Notes: generated by a model not told the origin, from the sequence alone. A stretch of DNA of 64,000 bases from Chloroflexota bacterium (GCA_020850535.1 JADZEM010000135.1:62001-126000); one strand, 5' to 3'; counted from the first letter of the stretch, positions 17,207 through 26,069 are shown. Numbers and translations are program-made.

Positions 17207-18111
17207 CAGTACTCCACCTCACGCCCGAAGAACTTGAACTGCAGCCAGGAGATCGCGAAGATCGCCAGGAACAGGATCACCGCCATCGCCGAGGCGTACC
17301 CCATCTGGTACTGCTGGAACGCGGCGCGGTAGATCGCCATCACCATGACCATCGAGGAGTAGCCGGGGCCACCGTTCGTCATCAGGTAGACCGGCACGAA
17401 CACCTCGAACGAGCCGATGATGCCGATCACCAGCGCGAAGAGGGTCGTCGGGCGCAGCAGCGGCAGCGTGATCGACCAGAACAGCTGCCAGCGATTCGCG
17501 CCGTCGATCTTGCCGGCCTCGTACACCGTGATCGGGATCGTCTGGAGGCCGGCCAGGAAGATCACGGTGTAGAAGCCGAGGTTCTTCCAGAGCGACATGA
17601 AGACGATGGCCGGCAGCGCCAGGACCGGATCGCTCGTCCAGAGCTGAGCCGGCAGCCCGAAGTCGGTCAGGAACGAGTTGATGATCCCGTCCGGGTGGAT
17701 GAACATCAGCCGCCAGACCAGCGCGCCGGCCACCCAGGAGATCACGACCGGCAGGTAGATCATCGCGCGGAAGAACGTGCGCCCCCGCAACGGCGAGTCC
17801 AGCACCAGCGCCAGCCCAAGCGAAAACGCCAGCAACGGCAGCACCGTCCCCAGGCTGTAGACCACCGTGTTCCGCACCGAGGTCATGAACAGGTCGTCGC
17901 GCAGCAGGTTCAGGTAGTTGCGGACGCCGTTGGGCTCGGGCGTGCCCAGGCCGTCCCAGCGCGTGAAGCTCATCCCGAAGGAGAAGAGCATCGGGCCGAA
18001 GACGAACACCATGAACAGCAGCAGGTTCGGGAGGATGAACAGGTAGGGCACGATGTCGCGCTGCCGCACGCGACGTCGCGCGCGCGGCAGCGCCATGCTC
18101 TGGGTCGCCAT
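17206..18111 (-). CDS. Carbohydrate ABC transporter permease, MalF-type
   Basis: 301 residues. Basic N-terminus RARRRVRQRDIVPYLFILPN precedes the first membrane helix; six helices in all. EAA loop VYEAGKIDGANRWQLF. The gene begins 3 bp after the stop codon of the binding-protein gene and overlaps the next permease by one base, so 19602-16295 is one transcription unit, probably running on into the MMSDH gene. Confidence 0.93.
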   Translation of the reverse strand: MATQSMALPRARRRVRQRDIVPYLFILPNLLLFMVFVFGPMLFSFGMSFTRWDGLGTPEPNGVRNYLNLLRDDLFMTSVRNTVVYSLGTVLPLLAFSLGLALVLDSPLRGRTFFRAMIYLPVVISWVAGALVWRLMFIHPDGIINSFLTDFGLPAQLWTSDPVLALPAIVFMSLWKNLGFYTVIFLAGLQTIPITVYEAGKIDGANRWQLFWSITLPLLRPTTLFALVIGIIGSFEVFVPVYLMTNGGPGYSSMVMVMAIYRAAFQQYQMGYASAMAVILFLAIFAISWLQFKFFGREVEY

Positions 18112-18114
18112 CGG

Positions 18115-19602
18115 TTACCTCGACTCGACGTCCGGGTTCTCCTGGATGTACTGGTTGCCGCGCTCCTCCAGCCGCTTCGCCGTGTCCTCCGGCGACTGGT
18201 TCTCCAGCATCATCTTCGAGGTCTCTTCGAGGACGATCGGGGTGACGCCCGCCGAGTAGGACCGCGCCACGTAGCCGGCGTAGGCCGGCGGCATCGTCTG
18301 GATCTGCTTGTGGAACGTCTGCATCAGGTCGTCACGGACCTGGAACTTCATCTGCTGGCCGGCCATCATGTCCGAGCGGACCGGCATGAAGTTCGCCGTC
18401 TCGTCAAACAGCTTGAGCATCTCCACCGACGTGAAGAACTCGAAGAACGCCGCCGCCTCTTTCGGATACTTCGTCTTCTTCCAGGCCACAATCGGCGTGC
18501 CGCCCAGCGAGGTCGTCTGGGTCTTGTCCTTGGGGATGAACGTCACCCCCCACTTGAACTTGTCCTTGATGTTCGAGTCCAGGTAGTTGATGTTCCACTG
18601 GCCGAGGATCGCCATCGAGGCGGTGCCCCGGATGAACTGGTCGCACTCCTCGTTCGGCACCTTGGTGGTCCAGATCGCCGGCGGCGCCCACTTCTTCTCG
18701 GTCCAGTCCTTCAGGAACTTGAGGGCGGCGATGCCCTCCGGGTTGTTGATCGCAATCTTGGTGAAGTCGTCGTTCACCAGCTTGCCGCCCGTGCTGTAGA
18801 GGAAGCTCGGCATCCAGCGCCCGCTGTAGCCCTGGTTGTGGGTGAAGGCGTACTGCTGCTGCTTGGCGGCCAACAGCTTCTCGTTGATCTCCCCGAACTG
18901 CTGGAACGTCCAGGAGTCCTTCAGCTCGGTGGGCGGCTTCACGCCGATGGCGTCGAGGGCGTCCACCCGGTAGAACAGGGCCGAGGTGTCGGTGGTGTGC
19001 GGCAGGCCGAAGAACCGCCCCTTGAACTGGCAGTAGGCCGCCAGGGCCGGCAGGAAGTTCTTGCCGTAGTCGGCCGGCAGCATGTCCGTCAGGTCCAGCA
19101 GATGCCCCTGATAGGCCCAGAGCCGGATCGTGTTGCTGCCGTGCCGCCACATGTCCGGGGCCTGGTCCGCCGCGACCATCGCCTGGGCCTTCGGCAGCCG
19201 GTCCTGGTCCGCGACGACCATCGACTCCATCTTGATGTTGGCGTACTTCTTGTTCCAGGCCTCGTAGATCTGATCGTACGCGGCCTGCTCCTTGTCCCCC
19301 GCGACATGGTGCATGAACGTCAGGGTGATGTTGTCCGAGGTCAAGGCCCCGGCGGCCGGCTTGGCAGCCTGGGCGGCGGCCGGCGCAGCGGGGGCCGCAC
19401 CGGCCGGCTTGGTCTCGGCCGGCTTGGTCTCGGCCGGCTTCGACTCGGCCGGCTTGCTGGGCGCCGGGCCGCTGGCCGGCGCGGAGGCGGACTGCCCACA
19501 GGCGGCCAGCACCAGCGCGCCGGCTCCGCCAGCCCCGAGCTTCAAGAGTGTCCGGCGCGACCATGTCCGTGGCTGTTCCCGCTGATCCATCCCTTGACCC
19601 AT
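18115..19602 (-). CDS. Sugar ABC transporter substrate-binding lipoprotein
   Basis: 495 residues. Start at the ATG at 19602 with AGGGAAGGGG upstream. N-terminus: twin-arginine SRRTLLKLG (R16-R17), a hydrophobic core and lipobox LAAC with C35, so a Tat-exported lipoprotein. Then an Ala/Pro/Lys/Glu tether of about 50 residues (repeats of [10 protein letters not shown]), followed by a type-1 extracellular solute-binding domain (family 1, MalE/UgpB-like). Ligand unknown; linkage to MMSDH and a Gfo/Idh/MocA dehydrogenase hints at a polyol or sugar acid. Divergent from an IclR regulator across 592 bp that carries two palindromic elements. Confidence 0.9.
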   Translation of the reverse strand: MGQGMDQREQPRTWSRRTLLKLGAGGAGALVLAACGQSASAPASGPAPSKPAESKPAETKPAETKPAGAAPAAPAAAQAAKPAAGALTSDNITLTFMHHVAGDKEQAAYDQIYEAWNKKYANIKMESMVVADQDRLPKAQAMVAADQAPDMWRHGSNTIRLWAYQGHLLDLTDMLPADYGKNFLPALAAYCQFKGRFFGLPHTTDTSALFYRVDALDAIGVKPPTELKDSWTFQQFGEINEKLLAAKQQQYAFTHNQGYSGRWMPSFLYSTGGKLVNDDFTKIAINNPEGIAALKFLKDWTEKKWAPPAIWTTKVPNEECDQFIRGTASMAILGQWNINYLDSNIKDKFKWGVTFIPKDKTQTTSLGGTPIVAWKKTKYPKEAAAFFEFFTSVEMLKLFDETANFMPVRSDMMAGQQMKFQVRDDLMQTFHKQIQTMPPAYAGYVARSYSAGVTPIVLEETSKMMLENQSPEDTAKRLEERGNQYIQENPDVESR

Positions 19603-19833
19603 CACGATTCCCCTTCCCTGGAGATCGGCATCCGCCCCAACGACGTGAGCGGATGCCCCGGTACGACCCAGGAACCACCCAACTGCTGTGCGCAGACGCA
19701 GACGCGCACCGCAGATCGTGTGCGCGGACGCACCAGCAGCCAAAACCTTTTGCCCGCACGCCGCCAGGCCTCTCCGGCGGCGTCTACGGCCTCCCCGTCG
19801 TGGCCCGATGGCCCTCACGCACAGCGCCTCGGC

Positions 19834-19868
19834 GTGCGGATGCTGCACGGACACGGTAACATCCGCAC
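19834..19868. promoter_or_regulatory. 35-bp palindromic element, copy 1 (candidate operator)
   Basis: Begins GTGCGGATGC and ends ATCCGCAC; 8-bp perfect outer arms (GTGCGGAT/ATCCGCAC) around a 19-bp centre. A nearly identical 35-mer lies at 20084-20118 in the opposite orientation. It sits between the divergent ABC operon and the IclR gene, so it may be an operator; alternatively the pair are the inverted ends of a 285-bp insertion. Confidence 0.55.
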
Positions 19869-20083
19869 AGGCAGGCGTCAAGGCGAGTGGCGGAGGCTTT
19901 CGCGCAACGAATGTCCGTGCTGATACGAATCAGCGCCCCCTCTCTTGGGGTGACGTGCTCACAGGGGGCCGAGCCGCGGGGAGGGCGGCCCCTACGAGGC
20001 GAGGCTCGCCAGCATCCCGCACGCATCTCGGGGCAGCGGGGTGCACGCCGTGTCCAACTATCGGGCAGGTTGACGGGCTTCCG

Positions 20084-20118
20084 GTGCGGATGCTACCGTG
20101 CCTGTGCAGTATCCGCAC
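20084..20118. promoter_or_regulatory. 35-bp palindromic element, copy 2 (candidate operator)
   Basis: Reverse-complement match (about 31 of 35 positions) to the element at 19834. Its outer arms are again GTGCGGAT/ATCCGCAC. It ends 77 bp before the IclR start codon. No further gene is visible in 19603-20194. Confidence 0.55.
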
Positions 20119-20194
20119 CAAATCGCGCCAGTGGGCGCCCGTGTTCGGGCGTTGCATCGGCCGCCCGCCGCCGTATTTCGTGCCAGGACCATGC

Positions 20195-20995
20195 ATGACC
20201 TCTTCGCCGCGCGCCTCCGCCGCCGATCTCGACGAAGCGCCGCTCCGCACCTTTGACAAGGGGCTGACTGTCCTCGAAGGGCTGGCCGACATCGGGCGGC
20301 AGGGCGCGACGACCGCCGAGCTTGGCCGCCGCCTGGGGCTGCATCGCACCACCGTCCACCGCTTTCTGCAGACGCTCGCCCGGCGCGGCTACGCCGAGCA
20401 GATCGCCAACAGCGACCGCTACCGGGTGGGCCTCAAGGTGCTCGGGCTGGCCTCCTCGACGATGGCCGGCCTCTCGTTTCGCGACGTCGGCATGCCGGTG
20501 CTGGAGACGCTCAGCGCGGAGACCCATGAGACCGTCCACCTGGTGATGCTCGACCAGGGGGAGGTCGTCACGGTGGACCGCATCGAGGCCGAGCACCCCA
20601 TCGCCCTCCGCACCTACATCGGGGCGCGGCGGCCGGCCTACTGCTCGGCGGCCGGCAAGGCGATGCTCGCCTACTTGCCGCTGCCAGAGGTCGACCGGAT
20701 CCTGGCGCGGGGCATGCCGGCCCGCACGCCGAAGACGATCACCGATCCGCACCGCTTCAAGGCGCAGTTGTGGGAAGTGACACAGTGCGGGTACGCCCTG
20801 GACGACGAGGAGAACCTGGAGGACGTGCGGTGCGCCGCCGCGCCCGTCTTCAATCTGGATGGGCGGCTGGCCGGGGGCGTCAGCCTGCTCGCGCCGGCCA
20901 TGCGGGTGAATGACATCCGCCTCCAGGAGTTGGCCGAGGCAGTCCTGGCGGCGGCCCGCGAGCTGTCGCGCCGCCTTGGCTACCAGGAGCGGTAG
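20195..20995 (+). CDS. IclR-family transcriptional regulator
   Basis: 266 residues. ATG at 20195 with AGGA upstream. Residues about 18-80 form the winged helix-turn-helix (TTAELGRRLGLHRTTVHRFLQ), and residues about 95-255 form the GAF-like effector domain, with the conserved YCSAAGKAMLAYLP loop and a C-terminal GGVSLLAPAMR segment. IclR proteins bind palindromic operators and respond to aromatic or sugar-acid ligands. Divergent placement from the sugar ABC operon and the two palindromes between them suggest that it controls that operon and itself. Confidence 0.9.
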   Translation: MTSSPRASAADLDEAPLRTFDKGLTVLEGLADIGRQGATTAELGRRLGLHRTTVHRFLQTLARRGYAEQIANSDRYRVGLKVLGLASSTMAGLSFRDVGMPVLETLSAETHETVHLVMLDQGEVVTVDRIEAEHPIALRTYIGARRPAYCSAAGKAMLAYLPLPEVDRILARGMPARTPKTITDPHRFKAQLWEVTQCGYALDDEENLEDVRCAAAPVFNLDGRLAGGVSLLAPAMRVNDIRLQELAEAVLAAARELSRRLGYQER

Positions 20996-21123
20996 CCCCC
21001 GCCCTCAACCAGCAGGATCGTGATTGCAGCCCGGGGAAGGCTCACCCTCACTGCTGGTGAGCCCTTCACCGCCGGTACAGAACAGCGGAGCGCGGCCACG
21101 GATGGCCGCCAGGGAGGATATCG

Positions 21124-22398
21124 ATGACAGAACGCGTCAAGCTGGCCCTGATCGGGTGTGGCGGGATGGGCCGCCGGCACCTGCGCGGCATCACCCGGCT
21201 CTCGAAGTCGTCGATGGCGAACCTGGAGCTTGTCGCCGTCTGCGACCTGAACGACGAGAACGCCCAGTACCTGGCCGACGAGGCACAGGAGCTGCTGGGC
21301 ACGCGCCCGCGCGTCTTCAACGATATGGAGACGATGGTCCGCGAGATCCCAGACCTCGGGGCCGCCAGCGTCACGACGGACGCGCAGTCCCATCATAAGG
21401 TGGCGACGGCCGCCCTGGAGCTGGGGCTGAACGTCCAGTGCGAGAAGCCCATCGCCGTGACGATGCGCGGCGCGAATCTGATCATCGACGCCGCCAGGAA
21501 GGCCGGCCGAGTGCTCTCGGTGGCCGAGAACTTCCGCCGCGATCCGATCAACCGGCTGATCAAGGCGCTGCTGACGGACGGGGCCATCGGCACGCCGCGC
21601 CTGATGATCGAGACCAGCATCGGCGGGCGCGACAACATCCTGATCACCCCGTGGCGGCACATGAAGCACACCGGGTCGATCACCCTGGACGTGGGCGTCC
21701 ACAACGCCGACATCCTCCGCTACTACATGGGCGAGTTCAAGACCGTCTTCGGCGTCTCGCAGCAGCACGAGAAGACCCGCCGCAACACCGGCTCGACCGG
21801 CCCTGGCGGCTTCTACGGTCGCTGGTCCGCCAACTACCCGGACACCATCGAGCCGACCGGCCAGGACGCCATGTACGCCTACGTCGGCTTCGAGAGCGGC
21901 GCGTCCGGGCAGTGGATCCAGGATCACGCCGGCCACGGTCTCCGCAACCAGGCGCGGCACGTCTACGGTGCGACCGGTTCCCTGGAGTGCCCCGGCGACC
22001 GCAACGGCCGCCCGGTCAAGCTGCACCTGGACGATGGCACGGTCATCGCCGACGAGCAGATCCTGGAGTACGCGCCGAGCTACCAGCTGGAGCCGCTGGC
22101 GGCCGAGCTGTTCGGCGGCGAGCGGGTCTGGACCTACAGCTTCGACTTCAACGACACCGACAGCCGCATCCTGGCCCTGGAGTACTACGAGCTGGGCACG
22201 TGCTCGCTGACGGGCGCGCAGCCGGAGGTCACCGGCGAGGAGGCCCGCGCCGACGTGGCGCTGGCCTACGCCCCCATCGAGTCCGGGCGGCGCGGCGGCC
22301 CCGTCAGCCTGGACGACCTGGTCAGCGGGCGCGTCTGCGACTACCTGAACGAGGTCGACGCCCTGCTCGGGCTGGTGGCGACGCCGGCCTCGGCCTGA
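21124..22398 (+). CDS. Gfo/Idh/MocA-family NAD(P)-dependent oxidoreductase
   Basis: 424 residues, ATG with AGGGAGGATATC upstream. Rossmann motif GCGGMG (11-16), EKPI at 107-110 (active-site lysine), and the second-domain motif TLDVGVHNADILRYY carrying the catalytic Asp/His pair. It is longer than a typical inositol 2-dehydrogenase (about 340) because of inserts in the C-terminal domain. It probably oxidises a cyclitol or sugar. It follows the IclR gene on the same strand and is likely part of the same regulon as the divergent ABC transporter. Confidence 0.9.
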   Translation: MTERVKLALIGCGGMGRRHLRGITRLSKSSMANLELVAVCDLNDENAQYLADEAQELLGTRPRVFNDMETMVREIPDLGAASVTTDAQSHHKVATAALELGLNVQCEKPIAVTMRGANLIIDAARKAGRVLSVAENFRRDPINRLIKALLTDGAIGTPRLMIETSIGGRDNILITPWRHMKHTGSITLDVGVHNADILRYYMGEFKTVFGVSQQHEKTRRNTGSTGPGGFYGRWSANYPDTIEPTGQDAMYAYVGFESGASGQWIQDHAGHGLRNQARHVYGATGSLECPGDRNGRPVKLHLDDGTVIADEQILEYAPSYQLEPLAAELFGGERVWTYSFDFNDTDSRILALEYYELGTCSLTGAQPEVTGEEARADVALAYAPIESGRRGGPVSLDDLVSGRVCDYLNEVDALLGLVATPASA

Positions 22399-22411
22399 GG
22401 CAAGCGGAGCA

Positions 22412-22440
22412 GCGGCCCGCCTGATTCGCCGGCGGGCCGC
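22412..22440 (+). terminator. Hairpin after Gfo/Idh/MocA gene
   Basis: Perfect 10-bp stem GCGGCCCGCC / GGCGGGCCGC with a 9-nt loop, 13 bases after the stop codon; no T-run. Confidence 0.65.
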
Positions 22441-22549
22441 CTCACCCCAACTATCACGCGGGGCGGCCGGGCGCGGGAGAGGGGGGTGAGGGGCCAACCT
22501 TGTGCTTCCCGCCCGGTGCATACTGCCGATCACCGGGAGGTGCCCGCCG

Positions 22550-23992
22550 ATGCCGCCCACGTCGTCGACTGAGATCGCCTTGCTGCCGGCCGTCGAGCTG
22601 GCCGCCCGCATCCGCCGCCGCGAGATCTCCCCGCGCGAGGCCGTCCAGGCCGCCTACGATCAGTATCAGGCGCACAATCCTGCCGTCAACGCCGTCGTCA
22701 CGCCCACCTACGAGCAGGCCCTGATCCAGGCTGACGAGGCCGAAGCCGCCGTCCTGCGCGGCGACGACTTCGGGCCGCTCCACGGGCTGCCCATCGGCCT
22801 CAAGGACATGACCGAGACGGCCGGCATCCGCACCACCTACGGCTCGAAGCTGTACGAACACAACGTCCCCGACCAGGATGCCCTGCTGGTCACGCGGCTC
22901 AAGGGGGCCGGCGGCATCATCATCGGCAAGACCAACACCCCCGAGTTCGCGGCCGGCAGCAACACCCACAACCCCGTCTTCGGTCACACCCTCAACCCCT
23001 GGAACCTCGCGCTTAACCCTGGCGGCTCCAGCGGCGGCTCGGCGGTGGCCCTGGCGACCGGCATGTGCGCGCTGGCCGAGGGCAGCGATCACGGCGGCTC
23101 GCTCCGGAACCCGGCCTCCTACTGCAACGTCGTCGGGTTCCGCGTCAGCGCCGGCCGCATCCCCGCGTACCCCTCACCGTGGGTCTACGACCCTTTCAGT
23201 GTCCACGGCCCGATGGCCCGCACCGTCCGCGACGCCGCCCTGATGCTCTCCGTCATGGCTGGGCCAGACGACCGCGTCCCGATCTCGATCTCGGAGCCGG
23301 GCGCACCGCTCGCCCAGGCCTGCGAGGCCGGGCCGGACGGCATCAAAGGCTGGCGGGTCGCCTGGACGCCCGATCTCGGCGGCCTGCTGCGGGTCGATCC
23401 CGCCGTCCGCCGGCTGATCGAGAGAACGGCCCGCCAGTTCGCCGACCTCGGCTGCGAGGTCGAGCAGGCCAGCCCCGATCTGCACGACGCCCTGGAGATC
23501 GTCGGGCCGCTCCGCGCGATGCGGACGGGGGCCGTCCACCAGAAAGAGCTGGCTCGCCTGGACGAGGTCGAGAACCCGTTTCTCAAGCAGTTCGCCGGGC
23601 GGGCCGAGCGGCTCGGCGCGCTCGACATCGGCCGGGCCGAGGCCCGCCGCTCCGCCCTCTGGGAGCGGGTGCGCGCCTTCTTCGAGCCGTATCAACTGCT
23701 GATCCTGCCGGCCACCCAGACAGCCGCCTTCCCGAAGGAGATCGACCGGCTCACCAGCATCGACGGTCACCAGTTCGCCGATCCGCTCGAATCGTCGCTG
23801 ACGACCTACGCGATCAGCATCACCGGGCTGCCGGCCCTGGTGCTGCCGTGCGGGTTCACCGACGCGGGGCTGCCGGTCGGGGTGCAGCTTGTCGGACGCT
23901 GGCGGCGCGAGGCCGACGTGCTCCGCGCAGCCGCCGCCTACGAGGACGCGCATCCGCACCATCAGAAACGCCCGCCACTGGTCCACGGCTGA
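22550..23992 (+). CDS. Amidase (amidase-signature family)
   Basis: 480 residues. ATG at 22550, with GGGAGG about 10 bases upstream. Ser-cisSer-Lys triad: K85 in GLPIGLKDM, cis-serine in GGSSGGSAVALATG (about 160), nucleophile S184 in DHGGSLRNPAS. The C-terminal ITGLPALVLPCGFTDAGLPVGVQLVG is standard. It releases ammonia from a carboxamide; the substrate is unknown. It is not GatA, because no gatB or gatC is linked. It fits the nitrogen-scavenging theme of the window. Confidence 0.92.
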   Translation: MPPTSSTEIALLPAVELAARIRRREISPREAVQAAYDQYQAHNPAVNAVVTPTYEQALIQADEAEAAVLRGDDFGPLHGLPIGLKDMTETAGIRTTYGSKLYEHNVPDQDALLVTRLKGAGGIIIGKTNTPEFAAGSNTHNPVFGHTLNPWNLALNPGGSSGGSAVALATGMCALAEGSDHGGSLRNPASYCNVVGFRVSAGRIPAYPSPWVYDPFSVHGPMARTVRDAALMLSVMAGPDDRVPISISEPGAPLAQACEAGPDGIKGWRVAWTPDLGGLLRVDPAVRRLIERTARQFADLGCEVEQASPDLHDALEIVGPLRAMRTGAVHQKELARLDEVENPFLKQFAGRAERLGALDIGRAEARRSALWERVRAFFEPYQLLILPATQTAAFPKEIDRLTSIDGHQFADPLESSLTTYAISITGLPALVLPCGFTDAGLPVGVQLVGRWRREADVLRAAAAYEDAHPHHQKRPPLVHG

Positions 23993-24017
23993 CGGGGACG
24001 CCACAGCAGGATGGTGG

Positions 24018-24023
24018 TATACT
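24018..24023 (+). promoter_or_regulatory. Extended -10 TATACT for polyferredoxin gene
   Basis: TGGTATACT is an extended -10 (TGn plus TATACT), 56 bp before the GTG start. It sits in the loop of an inverted repeat, CGGGGACG (23993-24000) and CGTCCCCG (24030-24037), which could act as the amidase terminator or as an operator over the promoter. Confidence 0.5.
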
Positions 24024-24078
24024 CGAACACGTCCCCGCTTGCGTTTTTCCAGTGTATTGACGACGAGGTGCTCTCGCC

Positions 24079-24531
24079 GTGGCATTTTTCATCACTGACA
24101 AGTGTGTTGGCTGTAGCGCCTGCGAGCTGGTGTGCCCCGTCACGGCCATCACGGGCGTCAAGAAGGCCTTCTACTTCATCGACCCGAAGATCTGCATCGA
24201 CTGTGGCGCCTGTGGCCGGGCCTGCCCCTACGATGCCATCCTCGACACCTACGGCGATCTCGCGGTGAAGATCCGCCGCACCGAGTGGCCGAAGCCGGAA
24301 GTCACCGAAGAGATCTGCTCGGGCTGCAAGTACTGCATCGACATCTGCCCGTTCGACTGCCTCAGTCTGGAGGACGTGAACGGCCAGCCGTGGGCCTCGG
24401 TGGCGAAACTGACCAACCCGAAGGCGTGCGTCTCGTGCTACCTCTGCGAGGCCTCGTGCGACAAGGGCGCGATCGTGCTGATGGCCCCGGAGAACGTCAA
24501 GGCAGCCGCCTCGGCGCGCTTCAACAAGTAG
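24079..24531 (+). CDS. Polyferredoxin with four [4Fe-4S] motifs
   Basis: 150 residues, GTG start with GAGGTG upstream. Four CxxCxxCxxxC motifs: C9/12/15/19, C39/42/45/49, C80/83/86/90 and C117/120/123/127, three of them followed by Pro; Cys94 is extra. This equals two 2x[4Fe-4S] ferredoxin units in tandem, joined by a linker of about 30 residues with WPKPE. No membrane segment or signal peptide, so it is a soluble cytoplasmic electron carrier. No obvious oxidoreductase partner lies beside it; a strong terminator follows, so it is transcribed alone. Confidence 0.9.
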   Translation: MAFFITDKCVGCSACELVCPVTAITGVKKAFYFIDPKICIDCGACGRACPYDAILDTYGDLAVKIRRTEWPKPEVTEEICSGCKYCIDICPFDCLSLEDVNGQPWASVAKLTNPKACVSCYLCEASCDKGAIVLMAPENVKAAASARFNK

Positions 24532-24566
24532 CTCACGATTCCGTTCAGGCGCACGGTTGCTGCGAG

Positions 24567-24594
24567 GGCCCGCCGAAACCCGGCGGGCCTTTCT
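24567..24594 (+). terminator. Rho-independent terminator of polyferredoxin gene
   Basis: Stem GGCCCGCCG / CGGCGGGCC (9 bp), 5-nt loop AAACC and a TTTCT tail. The best intrinsic terminator in the window. Confidence 0.85.
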
Positions 24595-24642
24595 CATGTG
24601 CCGTCTGTGCGTTTCTCCTGACTCCTGGAAGGGCCTGCCGTG

Positions 24643-25440
24643 ATGTCTGATCCCTCCCTCTCGCAGATCGCCGAGGTGGCCGCCGAGGCCGCGCGCGCCG
24701 GCGGCCAGATCCTCCGCGACTCGTACGGGCGGGTCCAGTCCGTCCGCTTCAAGGGTGCGACCGACCTCGTGACCGAGGTCGACGTGCGGGCCGAGCACGC
24801 CATCGTCGCGCTGCTCCAGGAGCGCTTCCCGACCCACCAGATCCTGGCCGAGGAAGGCTCCGTGGGCGGCGACGACCCGCGCCACCGCTGGATCGTCGAT
24901 CCGCTGGACGGCACCACCAACTTCGCCCACGGGCTGCGGGTCTTCTCGGTGTCGGTCGGGTACGAGCGCGACGGCACGCTGGCGGCCGGGGCCGTCTACG
25001 ATCCGTCTCAGGACGAGCTGTTCCAGGCCACGGCCGGCGGCGGCGCGACGGTCAACGGCCAGCCGATCCGCGTCTCGAAGACCGACACGATGCTGCGGGC
25101 GCTGCTCGGGACCGGCTTCCCGTACGACCGCGCCCTGATGCCGATAGCGCTGCGCCAGTTCTCGGCCGTCAGCATGCAGGTGCAGGCCGTGCGGCGCGTC
25201 GGGTCGGCGGCGCTGGACTGCTGCTGGGTGGCGGCCGGCCGCTTCGACGGCTACTGGGAGAACGTCGTCAACGCCTGGGACGTCGCGGCCGGCGCGCTGA
25301 TCGCCATCGAGGCCGGCGCCGCGATCACCGACGTCAAGGGCAACCCGTTCCGGGTGGACTCGGGCAGCATCCTGGTGGCGAACCCGGCCCTGCACGGGCA
25401 GATCCTTGCGACGGTCACGGAAGCCAGCCGCGAGGCATAG
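24643..25440 (+). CDS. Inositol monophosphatase-family phosphatase
   Basis: 265 residues. ATG at 24643 (a GTG directly precedes it). Metal ligands: E70 in LAEEGS, D86 and D89 in WIVDPLDGTTNF, and the Asp in NAWDVAAG near residue 215. It hydrolyses phosphomonoesters such as myo-inositol 1-phosphate, PAP or fructose 1,6-bisphosphate; the precise substrate cannot be read. Proximity to MMSDH and Gfo/Idh/MocA genes would suit an inositol role, but SuhB-like functions are equally possible. A heptamer array begins 7 bp past the stop codon. Confidence 0.9.
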   Translation: MSDPSLSQIAEVAAEAARAGGQILRDSYGRVQSVRFKGATDLVTEVDVRAEHAIVALLQERFPTHQILAEEGSVGGDDPRHRWIVDPLDGTTNFAHGLRVFSVSVGYERDGTLAAGAVYDPSQDELFQATAGGGATVNGQPIRVSKTDTMLRALLGTGFPYDRALMPIALRQFSAVSMQVQAVRRVGSAALDCCWVAAGRFDGYWENVVNAWDVAAGALIAIEAGAAITDVKGNPFRVDSGSILVANPALHGQILATVTEASREA

Positions 25441-25447
25441 TCTGGGG

Positions 25448-25480
25448 CGTGGGGCGTGGAGCGTGGAGCGTGGAGCGTGG
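25448..25480. repeat. Heptamer array, CGTGGGG + CGTGGAG x3 plus 5 nt
   Basis: Four 7-bp units of the CGTRGNN family plus CGTGG, directly after the phosphatase stop codon. Confidence 0.85.
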
Positions 25481-25543
25481 AAGGATGCAGCCTGTCGCGC
25501 GCCATGAACCGACAGCAGGGATGCAACGCTGCGAGTTCCAATT

Positions 25544-25647
25544 GTCATCCTGAGCGTAGCGAAGGACCTCACGCGCTGACGCGGGGTTGACGGTCAGCGG
25601 GTGAGATCCTTCATTGCGCTCGCAGGCTCGCTGCATTCAGGATGACA
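25544..25647. repeat. Palindromic intergenic repeat (GTCATCCTGA type)
   Basis: Starts GTCATCCTGAGCGTAGCGAA and ends TTCAGGATGACA; inner GACCTCA / TGAGATC arms. Related to the copy at 14389. The sequence of its right end reappears at the start of each 71-bp tandem unit that follows. Confidence 0.65.
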
Positions 25648-25809
25648 CGGCAACGGTCGGTGACGGGCGTGGGTGGCGGCGTCTCGGCCGGCGCCTCGTC
25701 GCTGCATTCAGGATGACACGGCAACGGTCGGTGACGGGCGTGGGCGGCGGCGTCTCGGCCGGCGCCTCGTCGCTGCAGTCAGGATGACACGGCAACGGTC
25801 GGTGACGGT
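25628..25809. repeat. 71-bp tandem repeat, about 2.5 units
   Basis: Units start at 25628, 25699 and 25770 (period exactly 71 bp) with TCGCTGCATTCAGGATGACA; only two or three substitutions separate them. The third unit is truncated. The rest of 25441-26069 has further fragments of the same words (GACGGTCAGCGGGTG) and a GCGGGGCTTGTCCCCCGC hairpin near 26002, but no gene. Confidence 0.85.
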
Positions 25810-26069
25810 CAGCGGGTGGGGCGCACGATGACGGTCGGCGGATGACACGAGCTTGACGGTCAGCGGGTGAGGTCCTTCGCTGCACTCAGCATGACATGGC
25901 TTCGCGCGCGCATTGCATGAGATGACGGCGTGTCACTGCCCGAACCTGCCCGCCCACAGCCTGCGCCTACGGGACCATCTCAAGAAGCGCAGCACTGTAG
26001 CGCGGGGCTTGTCCCCCGCCCGGTCCACAGGAGAGGCGGGCAGGGGTGAGCGGGCGTTTCGCCTGTGGC

